Source: Callipepla californica brunnescens
Taxonomy: Eukaryota; Chordata; Aves; Galliformes; Odontophoridae
DNA: 64,000 bases
Assembly: GCA_023055505.1 (NCBI GenBank)
Contig: JALIRH010000001.1
Location: 11,899,467 to 11,963,466 of the forward strand
Reading direction: 5' to 3'
The notes below the pieces were generated by a model, which did not search any database, was not told the DNA's origin, and worked only from the letters and a program-made list of their open reading frames with translations. This document shows positions 26,701 to 37,400 of the stretch, one piece after another; within the stretch, counting starts at the first letter, position 1, and the number at the start of each line of letters is the position of its first letter. A program made the position numbers and the translations under genes.

Positions 26701-27095
26701 GTCATAGAATGGCCTGGGTTAGAAGAGACCTCAATAATTGCGAAGTTCCAACACCCCCTGCCACAGGCAGGGATGCTAGGCACTAGATCAAATACTAGAT
26801 CAGTTGGGCTCCACCCAATGTGGATAAACACCTCCATGGACAGGGCATCCACAACCTCTCAGTGCAACCTGTTCCAGCACCTCATCACTCTCTCAGTAAA
26901 AACCTTCCTTCTGACACCTAAACTAAATCTGCCTCCTTTATTTTAAAACCATTCCCCTTTTTCTATCATTATCTACCCTTCTAAAATGTTGATTTCCCTC
27001 ATGTTTACAAACTTTTCTTAAATACTGGAAGGCTGCAATAAACTCTCCCTGCAGCTTATATCTTTCTGTGCCTTGGCTTTCCTAATCCTGTCATC
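26701..27095 (-). mobile_element. CR1 LINE 3' half, minus strand
   Basis: On the plus strand this starts with reversed CR1 3' end sequence (GTCATAGAATGGCCTGGG...GAGACCTC). It continues through the typical blocks CAACCTGTTCCAGCACCTCA and the reversed NFF segment (AAAACCTTCCTTCTGA), then the C-terminal ORF2 stretch (GGCTGCAATAAACTCTCC). Similarity fades at about 27095, just where an unrelated segment starts. It is 5'-truncated or interrupted. An ORF2 block on the same strand at 27650-28575 is in the right order to be the upstream part of the same insertion. Confidence 0.93.
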
Positions 27096-27649
27096 TGAAA
27101 TCTGGGAAGAAAACTTCAATGCAGTGTTAAAATTACTTTATTCCTTACAATATGTGCCAGACAACCTGACAAATCAAGCACACACTCTCAGAATACAGGT
27201 TCTACATTTAAACAGTTAATACATACTTTCTTTTACATCAACTAATGCTGATGTCCCTCTGTGCACGTGAGATAGTGGCCTCTGGTGGTCTTCAACCACT
27301 TTCTCCCCATTTTTCAATAATCAGCTTCATCACTGTGTCTTCTGTCTGACTTCCAGAGGTTTTCCTCAGATTTCACAAGTGTCCATTGCTTGCTAGGCCA
27401 TAACGAGCAACTTTCTATCTTAGTGCACTATAACCCAAAACAATATACTTGAAATCTGAGGAAAAAGTTACTTTTGTATTCTTCACGTGCAAGAAAAGTA
27501 GTCTAACTGTTAAGCAGGATCACTGAGAAAAACAAGGCTGTTCACGCAAAGTTAAAATGGAAAGCACTCATTGATTCCTTTTGCTAAACTTATATATTGG
27601 TCCTTAAACCAATGCACTGATCCCTACTGCTAAACCAGTCTATATCAAT
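27096..27649. other. Non-CR1 segment between two minus-strand CR1 blocks
   Basis: This roughly 550-bp segment shows no CR1 similarity yet lies between CR1 sequence on both sides. The 9-base string TGAAATCTG stands at its left edge (27096-27104). Its exact reverse complement is at 27367-27375, and a third copy in direct orientation is at 27450-27458. The similarity extends imperfectly for several more bases (GAGGAAAA). Possible readings are a short element with inverted ends inserted into CR1, a truncated LTR (ends TG...CA), or coincidence. No reading frame of interest is present. Confidence 0.5.
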
Positions 27650-28575
27650 TCTATTTCCGTATGTGCAGACAGCATCCCTGTATTCTTCCCAGGTAACACA
27701 TCCTTGCTTTCACTGTCTGTACTTGTCCTTCTTTTCTCATTTTTACCTGCAGTTCCTTGCCCAAGCTACGCTTATTTCCTGCCTCCTCTTTCTGCTTATT
27801 CTGAAGGGCGGAAAGCTCATGCACTCAGAAAGGTATCCTTAAAAAGTAGACAGCTTTGTTCCACTCCTCTGTTTCTAAGGACTTCTTCCCAGGAGATCTT
27901 GTCCAACAATTCCTTAAACAACCTGAAGTTCACTCTCCTGAAGTCCAGTATCCTTTGCCAGGCTCTTGTTCCTCGAGAACAGCCCAGGCTGAATCTGATC
28001 TTAATATCCCTAGTGATCTCCTCTGCATTGGTGAGCACTAGGTCTAGAAACACTTCAGCTCTAACCAATGTGACTAATACTTGAACTAGAAAATTACCAT
28101 CAGTGGACTCTAGGAGTCTCCTGGATGTCTTAGAGTTTGCTATGTTGTCTTGCCAGTAGATATCAGGGTTGATGAAATCTCCCATCATGATGAAAGCCAT
28201 GAGTGAGAAACTTCTTTTAGCTGAAGCACAAAGACCACATCAACAGGCTCCTTTTGATCACAGGGCCTGCAGTAGACCACAGCTACCAGCTGTCCTTTAT
28301 TGGTCCCATCCCTAATCTTAACCTACCGGCTCTCAGTCAGCTTGCCCCTGACTGTTCCTCAGAGTGAGCTCCCCACAGTCAACCTACTCCTTAACATAAA
28401 TGACAACTTTCCCACTCCTCCTACTTAGATCATCTCTTCTAAAAAGCTTATAGGCCTCAATGGTGGTGTTCCAGTTATGTGAATTATCCCACCATGTTTC
28501 TGCAATGGAAATGAGATCAAAGTCTCCTGTGTGCACAAAGGTTTCCAACTCCCTTTACTTATTTCCCCAGTGCAT
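27650..28575 (-). mobile_element. CR1 LINE ORF2 5' part (endonuclease region), minus strand
   Basis: Minus-strand CR1 fragment covering the N-terminal APE-like endonuclease region of ORF2 and the linker toward the reverse transcriptase. Read from 28575 downward, it shows relics of LETFVHTGDFDLISIAETWW, then YKLFRRD, then VIYVKEWVDC-like, LVAVVYCRPCDQKEPVD, MGDFINPDIYW and LDLVLTNAEEI. The linker relic WEEY.DAV sits near 27670-27690. Several frameshifts and stops are present. Unlike most CR1 copies, which keep only 3' ends, this block is from the 5' half of ORF2, so it needs an internal deletion or interruption of a longer insertion. Confidence 0.92.
27817..28200 (-). pseudogene. CR1 ORF2 endonuclease relic (open 127-codon segment)
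   Basis: This is the longest open part of the minus-strand CR1. It encodes the end of the endonuclease domain and the start of the linker: MGDFINPDIYW near the N-terminus (family pattern GDFNxPDxxW, with Asn replaced by Ile), LDLVLTNAEEI near residues 52-62, and LGCSRGTR near 72-79. In CR1/LINE endonucleases the last block carries the catalytic Ser-Asp-His triplet, which is lost here. The frame upstream (28210-28560) is shifted relative to it, so no intact enzyme is encoded. The start methionine is internal to the domain and is not a real start. Confidence 0.88.
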
Positions 28576-31500
28576 AGTTAGAAAAAAAAAAAGATAGAAT
28601 AGAAAATATCAGCAGACTTTCAGTAAAACACTGTCCTTGGAAGACTAGTAGAAGGAATCAGACTGCATAAAAAATTCAAGGTAATATTCAATAGAACTGA
28701 AAACCTGAAGATTTCTAACAAGGATAAAACCTTCTGTATGTATTTGGCTGGCTAATGCATTCAACCAGACACTAAGAGACTGTTGGAGGAATTTCTGGAT
28801 GAAATTATATCTAGGTCTTGAACCAAATACCTATCAAACAGTGTATATATTCTGAAATCACGTTGACTTCATTTCCTAATGGCAGAGTAACTTCAACTTA
28901 ATTATCTCCTACATGTCAGGTAGGCCTTCCTAACAAGCCACACGCACAGCACAGGAAATAAGAATTGACTGTACTTGTCTTCATGGGAGGGGATAAGCTT
29001 TATTTGTGCAGCTGAGCAATGTAAGCAGAGCAGTTATCACTGTCCAGCTGACAATGAGGCAACATTTAACGCTATAGACATCATGAAGCTGCAGCTTCCA
29101 TGGGATTGGTGTTTCTAAGTGCTTACATCACTTTTGAAAATGTGACCTCAACAACTTAGGTCATTTTGGTACTTTTGAAGACTAGCTTAAAGATAGTAAT
29201 GCCTTTCATATATACAAGAAGGAATACATCCCAAACTTTTTCATCTCAACACTGAAGAAGTCATCAAGATATTGTTTTTCTACTGGAGCCATATACTGCA
29301 AAGACTCTTTTGCAAAATACGTTATCTAGGAACGGAGCAAGGATTCTTCAGATAAGAGAAAAACTTAATTTCTAGGGGACTTCTCACGTGATATTTTCAT
29401 TTCTATGGGAGTAGCTAAGCAGAAAGAAAAAAATATGTATCTGGATATTGAGTATTTCTAATCCAGTGTTTTTGCCTAAAGCCCAGAACTCAGTTCAGTT
29501 TTTTTCTTTTCTGCTTGATCACAGATATATTTTAAAGAGCAACAAAAGAGAAACACCTGCAAGGTATCAAGAAAGTATTAAACATACCATGATCTCCTAC
29601 TCCAGTGAAGACAATTATGTGGGTATCTAGAACATGGTTTTTGCATTCATGGGGAAAGACAATGACAGATATACAGTTCTAAATAACTGAAAACAGGGTG
29701 ATGGTCACAATCCTGTTAAAAAAGAAGTACTTACACATCCCAAAGATCAGTGTCCACCAAATACTCCAAAATGAGGAATCTCAAGGTAGAGACCCTACTC
29801 TTGTGGCAGCCAGCCTTCAAATGAGGCTTAAGGAGAGGTGGAGCCTGGTTCTGGTCCCACAGGTGAATTACTTTCATCTGTGCTCCCAGGACTGGCTGTA
29901 TCCCTTCACCAGGTGCTCAGTCACTGGTTAAGGCTGTGACTTAGCAATTCCCATACAGCATCATAAGTTATGTTCAAATAGATACAAACTTAGAGATTAC
30001 TGTCCATAAATAAATGCCCACAAGGCTACTGTAAGAGTCTAGAAAATCAAAACTGACTTACTAATAAAGGGAGAGGAACATCCAAGTTAATTGTACGTTT
30101 AGGATTCTTCTCAGGTCTGAAACAATCTGTTACTTCTGTCTTTAACAATCTGTTTTCCCTTAGGTAACAGGGATTGATACATCACGACAGTGCTTGGAGA
30201 ATAAAAGGTAATCTCTCCAAAGAATATCTTAATTTACACAAAAAATTCTTTGTCATTGTCAGTTGTTTTAATATAAAAAGCAATCCATTCATTTCTGGTG
30301 TATACATAATACAGCATAGTTTAAATTTTTATTTTATTTAACACAAGATATTCCCCTTTGTACAAGAATGAAGAGCACAGAATTATACACTACTCTTCAA
30401 GCACCACCTAGTTCAAAGTGCCTAATCAGGGCAATTTCTTGTTCTTTTGGGAAATCTTAGGAATTTTTGAATCAATCTTCTTCCTCAGTGGGAATTTGCA
30501 GAAATCTCATGGATTTAAGGAAGAATGTGTGTCTGAAATCATGAAGAACTCAAAATACAGCTCAAATAGCATGGAGTTTGCAATTCCTTCTCAAGAAGAA
30601 GAAATGGTAACAATTCTTCCTTTCAGTTGTGCTCTTGCCTGACAGTACAGCCTTCCAGAAGATGCAGCTACTTTCAGAAAACAGCTTTCACAGGACCATG
30701 GTAGACTAGAAGAGAAACTTCTCATCGTTTGACTGTTCTGTCTCCAAATCTCCTTTTGAGAGGTGGTATGAAAGGCTTTTCAAGACTATCTTGATTGTGG
30801 GATGTTTCATGTTCATATTCTGTGAATCAAAAAGGGCCCTTGCCCCCTGATTTTTTAAAACCAGCCTGGTTATTCTTCATCTACTTTGGGGTTACTTGAG
30901 TTCCATGTTGTCTTCATGGTAAAACTTACTCTTTCTCCCACTCACAGCACTGTGCTTTGCAATGGTCTTATTGCTGCCAAAAATTCTTCTTTCCATACTG
31001 TCAGGCAACAGAGCACATATTTATGCAGCAGCTTGACAGCACCATGGAGGGAGTGGGAGGCTTTGATGTGCATTTGGAGATTGAAAACTAACAAGACCTT
31101 TCTGAATCTTCTAAGGGGTGTTTTGTAGAGTTTTAATTACTATCAATAAAACAAAATATACAGATAATAAAACTTTCATTGCAATGAACAGGGCATGATA
31201 CTTCCATTCTTTACTTTTTCCCAGTGAAGACATTATTTAAAGCAAATTATATTTGTCACCAGTTGTCAAAAAGGTAACAGAATTTATAAAATGTTACAGT
31301 GTGGGACTTAGATTTAGTTTAATAATTGATCTAAAGGAAAATGAAGGCGGGACTTGAATTCTAGATACATATGTAAGTGTACATATGTACATATACATGA
31401 ATGCACACAAGTAGAAAAGTCAGTATATACGATCACTTTCTTTAATCAGTGAGGCAAAGGAAGTGTCTGGAAGTTAAAACATAATTAAACATGCATTATA

Positions 31501-31721
31501 TATTTATCATACTCAAGTTAACTCTATTGGAACAAAACCTTTAGTGGACTCATGCCTGACTTAAAATTCAAGTCTTTCTGGTATATTTGAGCCAAAATAT
31601 CATTATTACTATCAGTATATTGTGTCAATGTTCTACTATCTCTCTTGGCTCTGAAATGACACATTCTGCATTATCAATAATATTATATATTTATATATGC
31701 AATATATAACCCAGAATGAAT
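28576..31721. other. Unique DNA, no gene seen
   Basis: No gene or dispersed repeat is recognisable. Two partly overlapping tandem copies of the palindrome TACATATGTA lie at 31366-31389. Frames of 60-80 codons around 29448-31128 have no recognisable family. Confidence 0.65.
31366..31390. repeat. Duplicated palindrome TACATATGTA
   Basis: Two exact copies of the 10-bp palindrome TACATATGTA start 14 bases apart; the second is part of the longer palindrome GTACATATGTAC. It sits in AT-rich DNA and may reflect a small tandem duplication. Confidence 0.75.
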
Positions 31722-31775
31722 GATAGAATCATAGAAAGCTTTGGGTTAGAATGGACCGTAAAGATCATCCCCCTA
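31722..31775 (-). mobile_element. Short CR1 LINE 3' end, minus strand
   Basis: About 54 bp match the reversed CR1 3' terminus: GATAGAATCATAGAAAGC, TTTGGGTTAGAATGGACC, then AAAGATCATC. Similarity stops after this, making it one of the shortest identifiable CR1 insertions here. It is degraded relative to the copy at 18948. Confidence 0.85.
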
Positions 31776-32414
31776 TTTTTTGTCCTCATAGTGCCATAGA
31801 GATCAGCTCACCATTTTTATATTTATTTCTTCATCATGCTTTGCCCACACCTTGCTTTTCCAGTGAGTGAATAAATCACTCCATTTATCAGCAGAAGTTC
31901 TTAATTTAGGGGAAGGATCATTGGATAATGTACTGTAGTTCGTGCTGGGCAGCAAGTTCTTCTGTCTTACCGTGTTTCTTTAGGTCTCATGACTTCTGAG
32001 TTAAAAAATTAAGGATTAACTCAGTCTAATTTTACACATCCACATCACTGCGCCTATACCTGAAATGACTGTCCATGTCTTCACTTATGTCAATAAAAGG
32101 AACTGGCTATTCTTATGAAACAAGTCATTTATCTATTGTAAAGTGTATTTTACAATGAAAATAAATAAATATTATAGAACACGAATTCCAACCAAAATGC
32201 CTTGAACATTTTAGAAGCAAATTCTGAAAATTGTTATTTTTAAATTGTAGTTAATAACAAAAATTGTTGATGAAATATTAGAATTTCTTCAATCTCAAAC
32301 AATTTTACATCCAGGAATGTACAGTTCAAAAAGTCATTGATGTAGGAATTGAAGCTGCTCCACTGAAAATGAAGACTTCTCATTGACTTTAGTATAATGA
32401 ATATATCAGAACAT
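31776..32414. other. Unique DNA between two CR1 fragments, no gene seen
   Basis: AT-rich sequence with nothing recognisable. Confidence 0.7.
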
Positions 32415-32713
32415 TTGAGGCAAATGATGAGGCCAGGCTCCACATGGTGGTGCACAATAAGAGTACAAAGAGTAATGGCATAAAACTTGTACACAGGAAG
32501 TTCTGTGCAAACATGCAGAAAAACTTCTTTATAGTAAGGGTGACAGAGCACTGGAACAAGTTGCCCAGAGGAGTTGTGGGGTCTCCTTCTATGCAGATAT
32601 TCAAGACTTATGTGGGGTCTTCTGAGACGCATTGTAGGGTACCTGCTTCAGCATGGACTCGATGGTCTCTTGAGGTCCCTTCTAACCCCTGAAATTTTGT
32701 GATTCTGCGATAA
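32415..32713 (+). mobile_element. CR1 LINE 3' end, plus strand
   Basis: Plus-strand CR1 3' fragment with the final ORF2 codons still partly readable. The frame at about 32444-32692 gives STKSNGIKLVHRKF, then NMQKNFFIVRVTEHWNKLPR, and finally LEVPSNP, all typical of the CR1 ORF2 C-terminus. It ends with CCCTTCTAACCCC and an octamer tail relic (TTTTGTGATTCTGCGAT). It is 5'-truncated. This C-terminal reading frame is unusually open for a CR1 fragment, with no stop until the natural end, which suggests moderate age. Confidence 0.95.
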
Positions 32714-34204
32714 GACTTTTAAAATTGTTTGCACGTGCGTCTGCCATGGACTTAAGTAAAAGTTGTCAGTAACATGCACCTCTTAAATCTGGTTATTTTG
32801 TCAGGATTCAATTATCTCACTAATACAGAATGTGGTATGCAAACAAGCAGAATACATTCTTCCTTCTCTTGAACCTCACATCACTTCATAAACAATTCTT
32901 GTTACCCATTAAGATTTGAACAATCAGTTTCTGACTCAAGCTTCCTACCACCAGGAGACTTCAAAAATGACTCAAGGTCATTAGCATTTGGCATTTGAGA
33001 TCAAATGAGGCTTCTACGTTTGGCATCAAATAGCAAATAAACTGGATTATAAAATGCTAAGCAATGACAAAACTGTTGATCTTTGTGTATATATGTGCAC
33101 ATCAACTATCTTTAAAATGAAGGTGACTCAAATGCAACACGCTTTGTAACATTAACAGAAGCGCTGACATATCAGTATGGTTCTGGCAGCAGGTTAAGAC
33201 TCAAGGTAGTCTTGCATAAAATAATACTGAAGGAAGAAGTGTCGATTTGCTTTAATAGTTCATAGAATTCAGCACTCAGCTGATCGCAAACCTTACAACA
33301 ATATAAAAACTTCTGAGTTTGGACAGAGGAAGAAGTTGCTTAACCTGGAAAATTATTAAATCCTTTAGAGAGGAGACATTTGAACAGGAGGTAAAAAGAC
33401 AGACAGAAAGAGCATATGAGTAAAGCCTTGGAAAAGTACAGTGGGAAAACTGCAGCTTTGAGAGAAGGTGCAATAGTGGAGAACAGTGACAAATATTCTC
33501 TAAATGCAATTGGAAACTCCTAAGAATTGGTTAGGAAGGGAAGGCAGACATATTCCCATCCAAAGTGAAGCATTTAAAAAAAAATCTTTGGAAATCTGAA
33601 GGTAGGTCATGGATCCTGGCTCAGTTCAGTGATAGTACAAAATATTAAAAATGAGTCTTCTGTAAATTATTGAAGAGAGAATTTTGCAGTGGGCTTACAG
33701 TGACTGTGTAAGTCAAACTCTGGACTTGTGGCTTCTGATGTGTCTAGAACTTCTTGTTGGGATACAAAGCTATACCTTGCAGTGGTTGGTTGTTCATTGC
33801 AAATGTAACTAACTTGAGCGTATATAAATATTTAATAGCTTTTATTACAATACACCATAGTCAATTCATCGTTCTAATAGCTATTTCACTATCAGGTGAA
33901 GAATATGGAAGTTAAGCTAAGAAGACTAAACAAGTGATTGTTAGAAGGAGCATTTATTCAGAGGTAGTTCCATAAAACAGATGAGAGCACAAGATGAGCA
34001 AAGAGTTGAAATACTGACACTGTCTATGACAGTACATTCAGAGTTAGCAGATTGCTGATGACTAACCCTCTGCTTTTCCAAATGAAAGTGGGTGATCAGT
34101 ATACATGGCGTCATGAAATTGTCTCCTGACTCAGAGTAGTCCTGCAAAGGAAACAAAAAGTTCAAATCAAACATATACTCATTTGATTGCCAAATTCTAA
34201 GCAA
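32714..34204. other. Unique DNA between two oppositely oriented CR1 fragments
   Basis: No gene or repeat is recognised. Frames of 77 and 87 codons on the minus strand (33276-33509 and 33941-34204) have no family resemblance. Confidence 0.65.
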
Positions 34205-34497
34205 TTCTTTGCTCTGCAGAGCAGTATCTTACTACATCTTCTTTGACCTGATGAGCAGACTTCTTTTGATGCAGCCCTGGATACGGTTGGCTTTCTGGGC
34301 TATGAAGGCACACTTCTGACTCGTGTCCAGCTCACCATCTCCCAGAACCCACACATCCTTTTTGGCAGGGTTGTGCTCCATCCTTTGATCCCCCAGCTTG
34401 TAGCGATAGTGGGGATGCCACAGCCCAGGTGCAAGGCCTTGCACTTGGCTTTGTTGAGCATCATGAGGTTCTCCTGTGTCCACAGCTCTGTCTAACT
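34205..34497 (-). mobile_element. CR1 LINE internal ORF2 fragment, minus strand
   Basis: Minus-strand CR1 fragment from the C-terminal half of ORF2, just after the reverse transcriptase palm. One frame reads relics YKLGDQRMEH, AKKDVWVLGDGELD and SQKCAFIAQKANRIQGCIKRS, matching the conserved CR1 block between the palm and the thumb. The normal 3' end of CR1 is missing on the left side. Because insertion is 3'-end anchored, this fragment must have lost its 3' part afterwards, or the break reflects a rearrangement. Confidence 0.92.
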
Positions 34498-37400
34498 CAA
34501 AGACTGTAGATTCAAAGATCTTACAACCAAACACCTTGAAAGTTTTAAATAAGCTAACTAGAATGCAGGGAGAACACAAACATAATTCAGTCCATTCTTG
34601 GAAGAAAAATAGTGCTGACGTCAACTTTCCATCTAATATCAGATGCCTCTTCTGGTTTTCTTAAAAGGCTTGTAAAATACCATGCCGTTAGAAAGTAAGG
34701 TAATCAACCTTATTTTACTGTTTTTGGGCATATTGAATGCTTCTAAGTCTACAAAGAGCACAAACAGATTTTGAATTCAAAGTCATGTATGACAGTGGTT
34801 TGTAATCATTTAGAAGTAGTACAATAGAGTACTGAACAATCTTGCAAGGAAAATCAGATGAATTTTATAACTTAATACATCTTCCATCTATATTCTAGAT
34901 AGTTTAAGATGTGGTACAAGTCAGTATAAAATAGCTATGGACAATCTGGACACAAGGTGTACTGTAGCAACTCCACCAATGTCAAAGCAATAAAGTGACT
35001 TCTTTCTCTTTGCTTCTTCATAATCTGATAGGTTTTGCAGGTGATTTTGGCTATTATTATATAACTTCTTTTCCTTAAATCCCGTTAACTATTTTGCAGA
35101 CTTTCTATAGTCTATTCCAATCACGGTTTGGCTTTGTACTATAATTTTGTCCCTGTTTTCCTTTGTTTCTCTTATTGCAGCTGGAGAAATACCTTCTCCT
35201 CAGCTCTCCATAGGCACTATTGGATTAATTGTCCAAGAGAAGAGTGATTATGGAGTTGTTAATACAGAAGCAATTAAAGGCAATTAGATAAAGCTGTTGA
35301 ATACAAATGAAATATTTGACAACCAACAGTGCCACTGTGACTTTTAAGTGAAAGGTGCTGAATACTGAACTTCAGGTGGTCTCAGAATGTATGTTGAACT
35401 GTTATGAACTGCTATGCTATACATGAGGTGAAGGTTTTGCATTATCTCAGCATCCACACCCAAGTAGGAGAAATCAAACGCATTGCTGTAGCTGGGTCCT
35501 TTTATGGAGTGAGGGATGTAGGAGTCTGGCCATCAAAGGTGATAGAAAGTGTTTTACCACTTCTTGTTATTGAGTGATCAGGGTGGGAAGTTGTTTTGGC
35601 CATAAAATCCTTACTGTGCAAACACTTTTCAGTTTCTGAGAGCTATTAACCGCAGCTTATATATGAGAAAATATTAAAGAATAAACTGTTTCAGTAGCAG
35701 CAGTTCTGTCCAAATTTTATGAGCTGTAAGGAGCTTTCAAACTCAAGATTGGTTTGTTCTGCATTCTACTCATACAGTTTGTAATTTAGGAAGGTGAGAC
35801 CCCAGGTAATCCCTCAAAGATTTAAGGCATTTCATTTTCAAATAAATAAAGCCAATGTTTTAGGCAAATATAGTTATTTTGCCTCACAATGATTTGTTTT
35901 GAGCTAAATTGTCTATCTCTATAAACTGCTTGTGGTTACTCCAGTTTCAAAACCAATTGTGTTATATGCAGTTTAAAAAAGTAATTAAAAAGTCTGAACT
36001 TCCTTAGGATATAAAACAAAAAATAGATAAAAATATTTTTAATAAATGTGAGTTCTTCTCATTCACCCTCCTTTCATTGAGAACTATCTCATAGCTTAGC
36101 TATAATTTATAAAGTTTGCGTGCATGCGTGACAACAAAATGCAAGAGCAGTTCACAAGATTTCTGACTCGATTTAGAAGACAGTCTGTATCTTTCTGCCT
36201 TCTTTTCAGCAAGAATATATGTGATACTCCACAGGGAGAGATTGTGACTGATATTGATACTAAAAATCCATTGGGAGGAAATCAAATGGGACTCAGAGGA
36301 ACTTCAGAGCCATTATAAGAACAGTTATGAAGAAAATATCTTCTTTAAATTTCTTTTAATCTTCTTTTTAATTGCTCCATTTGTACACCAGTGCCTCAGC
36401 ATTCATACTTCTGGGAAATTTTAGGCAGAACGAAGCTGTTTTTCATGAGCAGGGATTTAGGTGCACATCTCATTTTAAACGAGCTTAGTAAGAAGATCTC
36501 CTGTGATGCTAATGATTGCTGGAAGGTTTTGCTCTTTGGTCTTTATAATTGAAGTCTGAGATAACATCTAAGTACTTTGTTTTAAGTGCTTCTATTTAAT
36601 TGATTTTCATTACCATTTTCTAAAATTACTGAAAATACCAAAAATAGGTTTTTCTTTCTGGGGCTAAAATTTATTAGCTTTCCAAATCATATAGAGAGAC
36701 TCAGAGAGAAGACCTGAATAAAGCAATCTCTTGTTTTATTTCTGTGCACAAAGCACAAGACAATGTATGTCTTCTCAGTAATAATCAAAGAGGCTTTTTT
36801 GTTTTGTATTGTATGGGCATTTATTTATATATGTTATATCCAATTTTTCTAAGGAATATTTCTTTACAAAACATTCAAGTGACTGTAGCTATCTTCAGGG
36901 AACTTCAGAGCACATGAAGCTTACTTTAACCCTTGAAATTTCATGAGGTTTCATCTTAATTTCAATTTCTCAAGGTACTCTCAGTTGCAAAATAGAAAAA
37001 GAGGGCAAATATTTCAAAATTCTAGCAAAATGAAGAATTTACAGTAGTCTTCTTGTGAAGCTTCATCTTCAAATTTACAAAATGATTTCTTTAGATAGGA
37101 TTAAGCTGCTTACTTCTAGTGCTATGTCTACTTTCATTAAAACACTAATAATTTTACCTTTCTGATAGAATACACATTATCATTTCATATACTAGAATAA
37201 TTGAAATTATTACATGAAAATGGAACATACGCCTTTGATCAAGACAGAATATTTGATACCAGTCGAAGTGATTACTAGATTGGAATGGAACTGTGATGAG
37301 AGTAGAGGGAAAAAATATCAGTTTTTTGCCAAACAATGTTTAACTCCAGTCAGAACTGCTCTCTTCTTTTTATCAAATTTGATTGGATTCATCTTCTGCT

